Source of the DNA: Myxococcales bacterium
GTDB lineage: Bacteria; Myxococcota_A; UBA9160; SMWR01
Length of the DNA: 40,082 bases
Reading direction: 5' to 3'
Assembly (NCBI GenBank): GCA_013215605.1
Contig: JABSQW010000066.1
Span: 1-40,082, forward strand
Shown here: piece after piece, positions 26,360 to 34,429 of the stretch
Numbering within the stretch: position 1 is the first letter of the stretch
Layout: every line of letters begins with the position of its first letter
Made by a program: the position numbers and the translations under genes
The notes under the pieces: generated by a model
The model's database searches: none
What the model saw: the letters and a program-made list of their open reading frames with translations, nothing else
What the model was told of the DNA's origin: nothing

Positions 26360-27558
26360 GGAGTCTCGTCGGAGGCCGTTTCCGGCGGCGGAACGGGCGC
26401 CGGGGGAATCGCGTCGAGTGCCTCGAGCGGCTCGGTCGAGGTGTCGGGGGCGTCCTCCTTCTCCGACTCGAGCTTCGCAAGTGGCGACGTGGAGAAGCGA
26501 TCGATCTTCGCGAGGCGGCTGCCGATCGCACCGAGCGCATCGGCGCTGACGCTTCCCACCACGCCGAGGCTGTTCGGCGAGCAGTGTTCGAGGTCGTCGT
26601 CTTCGGTATCGGCATAGATACCGGGGGACTCGTCACCGCCGAACACCAGGTCGCCAATGAAGACCACGCGACGTGCGCCCATCAAGAAGAAGGACAGGTG
26701 AGCGCCGCCGGGTGTTTCGAAGCCGCGCTCGTTGCCAAACGCATCGGTGTGACCGAGCCGCTCCGCGGCCGCCCAGAAGTCTTCGCGGTACAGACGATGC
26801 GACTGCAGATCGCGACTGATCGAGAGGTCGGCGTCGCACACCTGGTTGAAGGCCGCGATCAGGCGGATGCGCGGCAACACGCCGTCGAGGCGAAAGCGGG
26901 CAGCCTGCAGGCGACTGCCGAACAACTGCGTTTTCATCGTGGTGTGCGGGCCCTCGCCGACCGGCGCCTCCGCGTCGGTGAACAACAGCCAGGTGGTGTA
27001 CGGCAGCGACTCGGATTGCAATACGGTCGCGAGTTCGAGAAGCAGTGCCGCGCCCGACGCACCGTCGTTCACACCCTTGAAGGCGAAGCTGTCGAAGTGC
27101 CGCGAGTCGTAGGGCGCGACCAGGACGATGAGGTCGTCGGATGCACCGGGAATCTCGGCGAGGATGTTCTTCGGCTCGACATCGTCCGGAATGCCCGACA
27201 GCGAGCGAGGGGTCACCCCGTCCTCGCCCGACTCGTCTGCGGTGTCCTCGGGCAGGATCTCGATCCCCAACTCCTCCAGATGTCCGACGATGTAGTCGCG
27301 CGCTCGCTCGGCGCCTTCGGTTCCGGTCACCCGCGGAGCCATCTCGGCGAGGGAGGTGAGATGCCCCCAGGCGCGGTCGGCGGAGAACTCCCCCATCGCG
27401 GCCGAGTCGCCAGCCGACTCGACGAGCTGCGCGGCGGGCGGCGGCAGAGGCGTCGCCGGGAGTGCCGGTTCGCTCGGCGTCTGACACGCCACGAGGACGG
27501 CCGCGAGCCCGAGAGCCGCAGTGAGTGCAGCAGACTGCCAGGTCTGGGGGACGCGCAT
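26356..27558 (-). CDS. M28/glutaminyl-cyclase-like lipoprotein with altered metal site
   Basis: A 400-residue lipoprotein (lipobox LVAC, Cys25; ATG 27558 with AGAGG upstream). The track start at 27792 is too early. The fold is that of M28 zinc peptidases: LTSLAEMAPRVTGTEGAERARDY, NILAEIPG and a VNDGASGAALLLELA core. The first metal His of HYDS is Pro149 (APYDS). Asp165, Glu197 (DAEAP) and His287 (GGAHLSFFLMGA) remain, while the fourth ligand of the NLD type is Asn238. The Asp/Glu/His set matches the single-zinc site of glutaminyl cyclases, but the neighbouring general-base Glu is Ala196. It may be a cyclase-like or inactive protein. An acidic, Pro-rich C-terminus follows. Operon with VWA. Confidence 0.78.
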   Translation of the reverse strand: MRVPQTWQSAALTAALGLAAVLVACQTPSEPALPATPLPPPAAQLVESAGDSAAMGEFSADRAWGHLTSLAEMAPRVTGTEGAERARDYIVGHLEELGIEILPEDTADESGEDGVTPRSLSGIPDDVEPKNILAEIPGASDDLIVLVAPYDSRHFDSFAFKGVNDGASGAALLLELATVLQSESLPYTTWLLFTDAEAPVGEGPHTTMKTQLFGSRLQAARFRLDGVLPRIRLIAAFNQVCDADLSISRDLQSHRLYREDFWAAAERLGHTDAFGNERGFETPGGAHLSFFLMGARRVVFIGDLVFGGDESPGIYADTEDDDLEHCSPNSLGVVGSVSADALGAIGSRLAKIDRFSTSPLAKLESEKEDAPDTSTEPLEALDAIPPAPVPPPETASDETP

Positions 27559-27776
27559 GAATGTCGCCTCTCTCCTCCGATGCTTCGGGTGGTCTTTCAT
27601 AGCGAACATTGCCATCCCAGGAATGTGGCGAAAAATCCTACAAAATCGCGTACCTGGGGGACCGCTAGGGGATTTTTTCAGGTTTTTCTGGATTTCTGGG
27701 TGCGCCGGCTGACACATCGGGTCTTCGACGGACACTTCTAAAGGTGAACGCCCCCTGGTGGGCTGCTTCAAGAGTA

Positions 27777-27812
27777 GAAGGCAGGGCTCCATCCCTGTGG
27801 GGTCCTGCCTTC
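27777..27812 (+). other. Leader hairpin upstream of the YifB/ComM-like gene
   Basis: GAAGGCAGG and CCTGCCTTC form a perfect 9-bp stem around an 18-nt partly paired loop. It ends 42 nt before the ATG at 27855. No plus-strand gene precedes it, so it is more likely a leader structure than a terminator. Confidence 0.4.
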
Positions 27813-27854
27813 GTTTGCTTCTGCCCCTCGAACCCGGTCCCGCGGTTCCCCTGC

Positions 27855-29387
27855 ATGTCTCGCCTCCTGGGCGGTGCTCTTCTGGGCGTCGATGGCTTCG
27901 CCGTAGAAGTCGAGGTCCGGATCAGCTCGCAGCTTCCCTGTGTCGAAATCGTCGGGCTCCCCGAAGCGTCCGTGCGCGAGAGTGCGACGCGGGTGCGCGC
28001 AGCCATTTCGGGCATCGGCCGGACGTTCCCCGGCCGAAGGGTAACCGTGAATCTCGCCCCGGCGAGTCTGCGAAAGGGCGGTGCCGGACTCGACCTGCCC
28101 ATCGCCGTCGGCATCCTCGCGGCCGAGGGGGTCTTCGAGTCCGAGGAACTGGCGCATCTCGGCCTGTTGGGCGAGCTCGCCCTCGACGGTCGACTGCGCC
28201 CGGTGCATGGAGCGCTCGCCCTCACCCTTGCGCTGCGCGACGCCGGCTGCACGCGCGTCGTGGTCCCGCGAGCGAACGGCGCGGAGGCCGCGTTGGCGCC
28301 GGGGGTCGAGGTGTTCGCGGCGGGGGGTCTCGGTGAGGTCGTCTCGCACCTCGGAGAGGGAGAGCGACTGCAACCCGCCCGGCCGGTGGCCCGACCGGAC
28401 GGATCGGGCGGCCATCCCGATCTCGTCGACGTCCGCGGCCAGGAGACCCCGAAGCGCGCGCTCGAAATCGCTGCGGCCGGGGGACACGGCATGTTTCTGC
28501 GCGGCGCTCCGGGCTGCGGCAAGACCATGCTCGCCAGGCGCCTGCCCTCCGTTCTCCCGGAGCTCGACTTCGACGAAGCCCTCGAAGTGACGCTCATCCA
28601 CAGCGCCGCGGGTCTCGTCAGCGAGGGTGCCCCGGTGAAATGGCTGCGCCCCTTTCGCGCACCCCATCACTCCGCGAGCGCGGCCGGTCTGCTGGGAGGT
28701 GGCAACCCACCCCGCCCCGGTGAGATATCGCTGGCACACCGGGGGGTCCTCTTCCTCGACGAGCTGCCGGAGTTCGACCGCCGCAGCCTCGCGGCGCTGC
28801 GCCAGGTGCTCGAGGAGCGGCAGATCGTCATCGCGCGGGCGCGCCACTCGTGCGTGTTCCCGGCGCACTTTCAGCTGGTGGCCGCCGCGAATCCCTGTCC
28901 GTGTGGTTGGTTGGGGAGCGAGCAACGCGATTGCCGGTGTGACGAAGGGCGCGTTGCGCGCTACCAGGAGCGGATCTCGGGCCCGCTGATCGACCGCATC
29001 GATCTGCTCGTCGCCGTAAGAGCCGTGCCGTGGCAGCAGCTCGACTCCAGCTCCACCGGGGACTCGAGCGGCGAGGTCGCGGCGCGGATCGCGCACGCGC
29101 GGACTGCACAGCGGCGCCGGGCGCCGCCCGGGACTCGTGCGGCTCCACTGAACGCCGACCTGCCGGACGCCCTCCTCGACACCTCGGTGGCCGCGACCCC
29201 CGAAGCGCGCCAGCTCCTGGGTCGCGCGGTCGACCGCCTGCGACTTTCGGCGCGCAGTGCGCGGCGCGCACTCAAGGTGGCGCGCACGATCGCAGACCTC
29301 GCGGGCGAACCGAGGACCGGCCCCAGGGCCGTCGCCGAGGCGCTCTCGTTTCGCGACGACGGCGCGAATTCATTCTCGAGATTGTGA
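27855..29387 (+). CDS. comM: YifB/ComM-type AAA+ ATPase (Mg-chelatase-like)
   Basis: A 510-residue member of the family once annotated as Mg-chelatase-like. ComM is a hexameric helicase that promotes branch migration during natural transformation. The N-terminal Lon-like fold is visible (GALLGVDGFAVEVEVRIS, EIVGLPEASVRES, GLDLPIAVGILAAEG). The AAA+ core has Walker A GAPGCGKTMLARRLP, PFRAPHHSASAAGLLGG, Walker B GVLFLDELPEF, and ANPCPCGWLG...DCRC, a Cys cluster probably binding zinc. The C-terminal Mg_chelatase_C helix (SARSARRALKVARTIADL) closes it. ATG 27855 gives the usual N-terminus; the track start at 27744 adds unrelated residues. Confidence 0.92.
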   Translation: MSRLLGGALLGVDGFAVEVEVRISSQLPCVEIVGLPEASVRESATRVRAAISGIGRTFPGRRVTVNLAPASLRKGGAGLDLPIAVGILAAEGVFESEELAHLGLLGELALDGRLRPVHGALALTLALRDAGCTRVVVPRANGAEAALAPGVEVFAAGGLGEVVSHLGEGERLQPARPVARPDGSGGHPDLVDVRGQETPKRALEIAAAGGHGMFLRGAPGCGKTMLARRLPSVLPELDFDEALEVTLIHSAAGLVSEGAPVKWLRPFRAPHHSASAAGLLGGGNPPRPGEISLAHRGVLFLDELPEFDRRSLAALRQVLEERQIVIARARHSCVFPAHFQLVAAANPCPCGWLGSEQRDCRCDEGRVARYQERISGPLIDRIDLLVAVRAVPWQQLDSSSTGDSSGEVAARIAHARTAQRRRAPPGTRAAPLNADLPDALLDTSVAATPEARQLLGRAVDRLRLSARSARRALKVARTIADLAGEPRTGPRAVAEALSFRDDGANSFSRL

Positions 29388-29398
29388 TCCACGTCACA
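29383..29398. promoter_or_regulatory. CRP-like site TGTGA-N6-TCACA
   Basis: TGTGA-TCCACG-TCACA is an exact match to the CRP half-site pattern and overlaps the stop codon of the comM-like gene. It lies about 230 bp upstream of the 70-aa gene at 29613. CRP/FNR-family regulators of this organism are unknown, so the regulator is inferred. Confidence 0.45.
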
Positions 29399-29580
29399 GA
29401 AAACTCGCTCGGCGAGTACGAAAGTTGGCGCTCGGTGGCCGTTTTTCGTCACCTTTTGGCCGCGTCCGAGCGCGTTCACGCGCGCCCCCTCCTCGAGCGC
29501 AGTTCGTAACTACCCGTGTTTCTACGGGTTGCGGGAAACCACCGCGATGCAGACTGAATGGCACGATTCATGCTCCTTCT

Positions 29581-29606
29581 CCCTTCGAGTGCTGAGCATC
29601 GAAGGG
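29581..29606 (+). promoter_or_regulatory. Hairpin that sequesters the ribosome site of the 70-aa gene
   Basis: CCCTTCGA (29581-29588) pairs perfectly with TCGAAGGG (29599-29606). The second arm contains the Shine-Dalgarno GAAGGGA (29601-29607), which ends 5 nt before ATG 29613. Folding would block ribosome access, as in RNA thermometers or protein-controlled leaders. Confidence 0.55.
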
Positions 29607-29612
29607 ACCCCA

Positions 29613-29825
29613 ATGAGAACGTCCGCCGCACGCGCACCCATGATCGAGCTGCCGCTCGACGCCGAGGAGCCGGAGCAGGTCACGCTTCTCGAGCTCGTGC
29701 GCGCGGTCAGCGAAGTCGCCGAGAACGAGCGCGAAGTGGTCGCCACCGTTTGCCACATGTTGAAGACCGGACGGGTGAAGCTCTGCGGAAACTTCCGCAA
29801 CACGCCCTACCGGGACTTCGGCTGA
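29613..29825 (+). CDS. Small conserved-looking protein, possible winged-helix fold
   Basis: A 70-residue protein starting at ATG 29613. The track start at 29529 would read through the RNA hairpin that holds the ribosome site. The core LLELVRAVSEVAENEREVVATVCHMLKTGRVKLCGNFRN looks like two helices and a wing, similar in pattern to small deltaproteobacterial proteins of unknown function. Two Cys residues (in TVCHML and KLCGNF) are 11 residues apart. There is no signal peptide. Its upstream region has a CRP-like site and a ribosome-site hairpin, which suggests it is regulated. Function unknown; small DNA-binding regulator is a guess. Confidence 0.6.
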   Translation: MRTSAARAPMIELPLDAEEPEQVTLLELVRAVSEVAENEREVVATVCHMLKTGRVKLCGNFRNTPYRDFG

Positions 29826-29963
29826 CGCCACGTCGCGCGCCCACGCCGCTCTGGCAACGCCGACCTCCCCGCTATCCTCCGGCCGATTGCACCACGCGCC
29901 TTGACCCGGTCACGGGCGTGTGGACCATCGCGGCGTCCGACCATGGCGAAGGGGGGTCCTCAC

Positions 29964-31670
29964 ATGGCCGCATCGAAGGCAAACTCTCGCAGTTCTCGTT
30001 CGGGAGCTTCGAGGGCGCGAGGGAAACGTCCCAAGGTGGCGAAAGCACCGAAACGCAAGGTCGCCAAGACCAAGCGCAGCCGAGCCAAAGCCAAGCCGGC
30101 GGCGCGCGCGCAGAAGAGTGCGAGTGAGCTCGCCAAGGGCCAGCGCGACATCTCGGTGTCCGAGTTCTTCGCGAAGAACCGACACCTGCTCGGCTTCGAC
30201 AATCCCTCAAAAGCACTGCTGACGACGGTCAAGGAGGGTGTCGACAACGCTCTGGACGCCTGTGAAGAGGCGGGCATCCTGCCCAACGTGCGGGTCGAGA
30301 TCGTCCAGATCTCCGAGACGCGCTTCCGAATCGCCATCGAGGACAACGGCCCCGGGGTCGTAAATAGCCAGGTGCCGAAGATCTTCGGCAGCCTGCTCTA
30401 CGGCTCGAAGTTCCACCGGCTCCGCCAGAGCCGCGGACAGCAGGGCATCGGCATCAGCGCCGCGGGGATGTACGGATTGCTCACCACGGGAAAGCCGATC
30501 GTCGTCACCACGCGCACGGGCCCCCGGAAGGACACCCGCAAGCTCGAAGTCGTGATCGACACGAAGCGCAACGAGCCGAAGGTGAAACGCGACGAAGTCG
30601 TCAAGTGGGATGTGAAGCACGGCACGCGTGTCGAGATCGAACTCGAAGGCAACTACCGCGGCGGTCAGCACTCGGTCGACGCCTACATCCGACAGATTTC
30701 ACTCGCGAATCCCCACGCCGAGATCACCTACGTCCCGCCGAAGGCCGAGGAGTTCGGTGCGGAGCACGTCTTTCCGCGCGTCAGCAAGGAAATTCCGCCC
30801 GAAACGGCGGAGATCAAGCCTCACCCGTACGGCGTCGAACTCGGCGTACTCATGCAGATGTTTCGCGATACCCAGGCGCGGAACGTGCGGTCGTGCCTCA
30901 CGGGCGACTTCAGCCGCGTGTCACAGCGCACTGCCACGGAGATCTGTGATTCGGCGGGCGTCGCCACGTCTCGCCGCCCGAGTGAGATCAGTCGCGAGAG
31001 CGCAGAGAAGATCCACGCCGCGATTCAGCGCGCGAAGATCATGGCGCCGCCGATGGACTGCATCGCGCCCATCGGCGAAACGTTGATCGAGCGCGCGCTC
31101 CGGGCGGAGGTCGACGCAGACTTCTACACCTCGGTGACGCGCCGCGCTACGGTCTACCGCGGCAATCCCTTCCTCGTCGAGGTCGGACTCGCCTACGGGG
31201 GCGATATGTCGTCGGAGGACAGCATCTCGCTGTATCGGTACGCGAACCGGGTCCCCCTCCAGTACCAGCAGGGCGCGTGCGCGGTGACGAAGGCGGTGAT
31301 CGCCACCGACTGGAAGAGCTATCAGATGCAACAGCCGCGTGGCGCGCTTCCGGTCGGGCCGATGCTCGCGATGGTTCACATTGCAAGTGTCTGGGTGCCG
31401 TTTACATCGGAGAGCAAGGAGGCCATCGCCCACTACCCGGAGATCATCAAGGAGATCCGCCTCGGCCTCCAGGAGTGCGGGCGCCGCGTCGCAAGCCACA
31501 TCCGCAAGCGACGCCGCGAGTCCGACGAGGCGAAGAAGCGCGCCTACATCGAGAAGTACATTCCGCAGGTTGCCGTCGGTCTTCAGCAGATCCTCGGCTT
31601 GAACGACGCCCACACGAAGAAGATCGTCAGAAACCTGACAGACGTGCTCGAGAAGAGCCGGAAGATGTGA
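29964..31670 (+). CDS. top6B: DNA topoisomerase VI subunit B (ATPase subunit)
   Basis: ATPase half of a type IIB topoisomerase, which passes one duplex through a two-nucleotide-staggered break. Start ATG 29964 has AAGGGGGG upstream; ATG 29943 is possible. The protein has 568 residues. Residues 1-60 are a Lys/Arg/Ala-rich tail (AKAPKRKVAKTKRSRAKAK). The GHKL ATPase follows: KEGVDNALDACEE with catalytic Glu91 and Asn95, DNGPG (127-131) and SRGQQGIGISAAGMYG (156-171). The H2TH region and transducer follow, with QYQQGACAVTKAVIATDWKSY bearing the switch Lys. The C-terminal stretch PEIIKEIRLGLQECGRRVASHIRKR also follows the topo VI B pattern. Subunit A starts 2 nt after its stop. Rare in bacteria but unmistakable. 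Confidence 0.96.
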   Translation: MAASKANSRSSRSGASRARGKRPKVAKAPKRKVAKTKRSRAKAKPAARAQKSASELAKGQRDISVSEFFAKNRHLLGFDNPSKALLTTVKEGVDNALDACEEAGILPNVRVEIVQISETRFRIAIEDNGPGVVNSQVPKIFGSLLYGSKFHRLRQSRGQQGIGISAAGMYGLLTTGKPIVVTTRTGPRKDTRKLEVVIDTKRNEPKVKRDEVVKWDVKHGTRVEIELEGNYRGGQHSVDAYIRQISLANPHAEITYVPPKAEEFGAEHVFPRVSKEIPPETAEIKPHPYGVELGVLMQMFRDTQARNVRSCLTGDFSRVSQRTATEICDSAGVATSRRPSEISRESAEKIHAAIQRAKIMAPPMDCIAPIGETLIERALRAEVDADFYTSVTRRATVYRGNPFLVEVGLAYGGDMSSEDSISLYRYANRVPLQYQQGACAVTKAVIATDWKSYQMQQPRGALPVGPMLAMVHIASVWVPFTSESKEAIAHYPEIIKEIRLGLQECGRRVASHIRKRRRESDEAKKRAYIEKYIPQVAVGLQQILGLNDAHTKKIVRNLTDVLEKSRKM

Positions 31671-31672
31671 CC

Positions 31673-32929
31673 ATGGCAGCACGTGCAAAGACCAAGAACA
31701 AAAAATCCGCGCGCAAGGCCCCGGCGAAGAAGAAGGCGGCTGCGAAGAAGACGGGCAAGAAAACCGCTCGCAAGAAGGCCTCGAAGCGGAAGGCTCCGCG
31801 CGCGAGCAGCGAGGCCGCGAAGCGCAACGCACGCATGGACAGCCTCACGATCGACCTGATCTGCAACACCGCGAATGACGTCCACAAAAACATCCAGAAG
31901 AAGAGAAAGCCCGACCTCGCGTTCCCGATCCGTTCGCTGAAGAACGTCTCCTACTCGACGAAGCGCGGGTACTTCGAGATCGGCAAGGCGAAGAAGGTGC
32001 GCACGCTCACCGTCAACACGGTCAAGAGCTTCGCGCAGACGCTGAGGATGATGGGCCTCTCGAAGGAGCTCGTGGAATCGAGGGACTTCGCGACGAAACG
32101 AGACGCCTACTACCAGAGCAAGAACTGGGAGGAAGCGCGCTTCGACGAGCAGAACGAGTCCGACTCGGTGATGGACGACATCGAGGCGATGTTCTCGATG
32201 CGGGGGGTCTCACGCGAGCAGCTGCGCTTCGTCCCCGACGAGCACGGTGGCGCGGTAGCCGGGCAGTTGATCGTGCTCGACCCCGATCGCGAGACGGGCG
32301 AGGTCGAGCGCATCGATTGCACGCGCTTTGGCTCCGGCGCTTACTCGATCCCGTCGAGCGTCGAGCAGCTGTCGTTCGAGACGAACGCTAAGTTCATCCT
32401 CGCGATCGAAACGGGCGGCGTGTTCCAGCGACTGCAGAGCCACAAGTTCTGGCAGACTTCGAACTGCATCCTCATATCGATGGCGGGCGTGCCGACGCGG
32501 GCGACGCGGCGCTTCATCCGCAAGCTCTCGGACGAGTCCAAGATTCCCGTCTACGCCTTCGTCGACTGCGACCCGTACGGGATCTCGAACATCTACCGGA
32601 CGCTCAAGGTGGGATCGGGGAATGCCGCGCACCTCTCGCAGTTCTTCTGCGTCCCCCAGGCGAGCTTTCTCGGCGTGACGCCGCAGGACATCATCGACTA
32701 CGATTTGCCCACGCACCCGCTGCACGACGTCGACGTCAAGCGTGCGAAGGACGCCCTCAAGAACGATCCCTTCTTCAAGGCCCACAAGCCGTGGCAGAAG
32801 GCGATCGAGCAGCTGCTCAAGATGGGCGTGCGCGCGGAGCAGCAGGCACTCGCGAAATGGGGTCTGAATTACGTGATCGAAGAATACCTGCCGAAGAAGC
32901 TCTCCCAGAGAAAGGACTTCCTCCCGTAG
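31673..32929 (+). CDS. top6A: DNA topoisomerase VI subunit A (Spo11-like cleavage subunit)
   Basis: Cleavage subunit of topo VI, homologous to eukaryotic Spo11. The track frame opens at 31277, but the protein starts at ATG 31673, 2 nt after subunit B, giving 418 residues. Residues 1-52 are a Lys/Ala-rich tail (KKAAAKKTGKKTARKKASKRK). The winged-helix domain carries TKRDAYYQSKNW; the nucleophile is one of Tyr146/Tyr147, probably the second, followed by FDEQNESDSVMDDIEAM. The TOPRIM domain has Glu246 in FILAIETGGVFQRL and D298-C-D300 in AFVDCDPYGISNIY. All residues needed for Mg-dependent cleavage are present. The sulfatase-like gene starts 10 nt downstream. Confidence 0.96.
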   Translation: MAARAKTKNKKSARKAPAKKKAAAKKTGKKTARKKASKRKAPRASSEAAKRNARMDSLTIDLICNTANDVHKNIQKKRKPDLAFPIRSLKNVSYSTKRGYFEIGKAKKVRTLTVNTVKSFAQTLRMMGLSKELVESRDFATKRDAYYQSKNWEEARFDEQNESDSVMDDIEAMFSMRGVSREQLRFVPDEHGGAVAGQLIVLDPDRETGEVERIDCTRFGSGAYSIPSSVEQLSFETNAKFILAIETGGVFQRLQSHKFWQTSNCILISMAGVPTRATRRFIRKLSDESKIPVYAFVDCDPYGISNIYRTLKVGSGNAAHLSQFFCVPQASFLGVTPQDIIDYDLPTHPLHDVDVKRAKDALKNDPFFKAHKPWQKAIEQLLKMGVRAEQQALAKWGLNYVIEEYLPKKLSQRKDFLP

Positions 32930-32939
32930 CGGGGCGCCG

Positions 32940-34295
32940 ATGCGCGCGATCGAAAGCTCTGCGCGGTCGGCTCGTCGGGTACTTCTTCTTCGGGTCGCCG
33001 CGATTGCGCTGCTCGCCGCGGCGTGCGCATCGCCGCCGCCGCCGAGCGTCCTGCTCGTCGTCGTCGACACGCTGAGACGCGATCACCTCGGGGTGTACGG
33101 GTACGAGCGCGGCACGTCGCCCGCCCTCGACCGACTCGCACGGCGCGGCCTGGTCTTCGATCACCACGTCACCCACGCGAGCCAGACGGTTCCGTCGACC
33201 GTATCGCTGCTGACGTCGCGGCTGCCCGCCGACCACGGCTTCGTCCACCGCCGCCTCGGTCAATTCATGGAAAAGCGACCCCACTACCCCGAGAACCTGG
33301 TGTTCCTCGCGGAGGCGTTCGAGCACGCGGGCTACGCGACGGCGGGATTCATCTCGAATCCGTTTCTCACGCGCCACACGGGCTTCACCCAGGGATTCGC
33401 GACGAGTCGCCACTGGCCGGGGGATCGCAGCGCCGAAGGCGAAGAAATCACGCAGCACGCCCTCGAATGGCTTCGCGAGCGCGACTCCGAGCGACCCTTC
33501 TTCCTCTACATCCACTACATGGACGTCCACCAGCCGTACGTACAACCCGACGCGTTCACGGCTCGCTTCGCCCCGGAGACGGACGAGCCGCCCGTCGAGA
33601 GCTACGGGCGCGGCGAAGGGCTCGCACGCGCGGACCTCGTCTCGACGATTGCCCACTACGACGCCGGTATCGCCTACGTGGACGCGCAGATCGGCCGACT
33701 GATCGACGCGCTCGATGCCGCGGGCATCGGCGACACGACGATCGTCGCCGTGACGTCGGACCACGGCGAGGAGTTTCTCGAGCACGGCGGCCTCGGCCAC
33801 GCAACCACGGTGTACGGCGAGCTCGTCCTCGCGCCGCTCGTATTGGTGTACCCGCCATTGCTCGAGCCCGGCCGGCTCATCGCGCACACGACCCAGCACG
33901 TCGACGTAGCCCCCACCCTGCTCGAGCTCGCGGGCTTCGACCGTCCTCCCGAGTTTCGCGGGGGGCGGCTCTTCGACCCGCCGGAACGCGTCTACGCCGA
34001 GAACGGCAGCCATCGAGCCGTCTACGGCGACGGGTACAAGCTCGTGCTGGACCGGGCGACCGGCGCCGTGCAGCTGTTCGACGTGCGCGACACCCTCGAC
34101 GCGAGCCCCCTCGGAGAGACGGATGAACGCGCCCTCGCGAAGCGCCAGCTGCGCCAGGACCTCGACACCTATCTTCGGCTCGAGGACCGGCGGGAGGCGT
34201 CGAAGGGGGGCGGCAGCTCGGGTATCGAACCCTGGAGTGAATCGGATCTCGAGCGGTTGAGGGTGTTGGGATATCGCGCGCCAGCAGTCGACTGA
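32940..34295 (+). CDS. Sulfatase/alkaline phosphatase-fold lipoprotein with Thr at the nucleophile position
   Basis: A 451-residue exported protein with lipoprotein-type signal (LLAAACAS, Cys29). The fold motifs are [22 protein letters not shown] (first metal Asp), [10 protein letters not shown] and [19 protein letters not shown] (Asp and His metal ligands). Classical sulfatases need C/S-x-P-x-R for formylglycine; here the aligned segment is T83-V-P-S-T87 before VSLLTS. It therefore cannot carry formylglycine. Thr nucleophiles are used by LtaS-type phosphoglycerol transferases and related phosphodiesterases. A hydrolase or transferase acting on envelope phospho-compounds is more likely than a sulfatase. 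It follows the topo VI genes by 10 nt, but no functional link is obvious. Confidence 0.8.
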   Translation: MRAIESSARSARRVLLLRVAAIALLAAACASPPPPSVLLVVVDTLRRDHLGVYGYERGTSPALDRLARRGLVFDHHVTHASQTVPSTVSLLTSRLPADHGFVHRRLGQFMEKRPHYPENLVFLAEAFEHAGYATAGFISNPFLTRHTGFTQGFATSRHWPGDRSAEGEEITQHALEWLRERDSERPFFLYIHYMDVHQPYVQPDAFTARFAPETDEPPVESYGRGEGLARADLVSTIAHYDAGIAYVDAQIGRLIDALDAAGIGDTTIVAVTSDHGEEFLEHGGLGHATTVYGELVLAPLVLVYPPLLEPGRLIAHTTQHVDVAPTLLELAGFDRPPEFRGGRLFDPPERVYAENGSHRAVYGDGYKLVLDRATGAVQLFDVRDTLDASPLGETDERALAKRQLRQDLDTYLRLEDRREASKGGGSSGIEPWSESDLERLRVLGYRAPAVD

Positions 34296-34296
34296 C

Positions 34297-34398
34297 GTGG
34301 AACTTGGGGACGTTGGTACTTCCCGACCGCGACGTGCCGGTTCTGCAACGACCAGACCGGGGAGTACCAACGTCCCCAAGTTTCCCCCCAAGTTCCAC
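34297..34398. repeat. Long palindromic (REP/MITE-like) element between sulfatase-like gene and rmlA
   Basis: AACTTGGGGACGTTGGTACT (34301-34320) and its exact complement AGTACCAACGTCCCCAAGTT (34363-34382) flank a 42-nt loop. That loop contains CCGGT and ACCGG. A second outer pair, GTGGAACTTGGGG (34297-34309) and CCCCAAGTTCCAC (34386-34398), competes for the same left arm, because the AAGTT part is duplicated on the right. The element starts 1 nt after the stop of the upstream gene. Its shape fits REP-type or RAYT-mobilised palindromes. It could also act as a terminator for the topo VI operon. No second copy was found in the window by eye. Confidence 0.7.
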
Positions 34399-34429
34399 GG
34401 GAGTCGACCGCTGGCGCTATCTTCTACCC

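Noticed and set aside
29964-32929. Topo VI genes as gyrase/topo IV or as an MutL/HSP90-like GHKL protein
   Set aside because: Subunit A has the Spo11-type Tyr and TOPRIM order instead of GyrA features, and it is adjacent to the B subunit.
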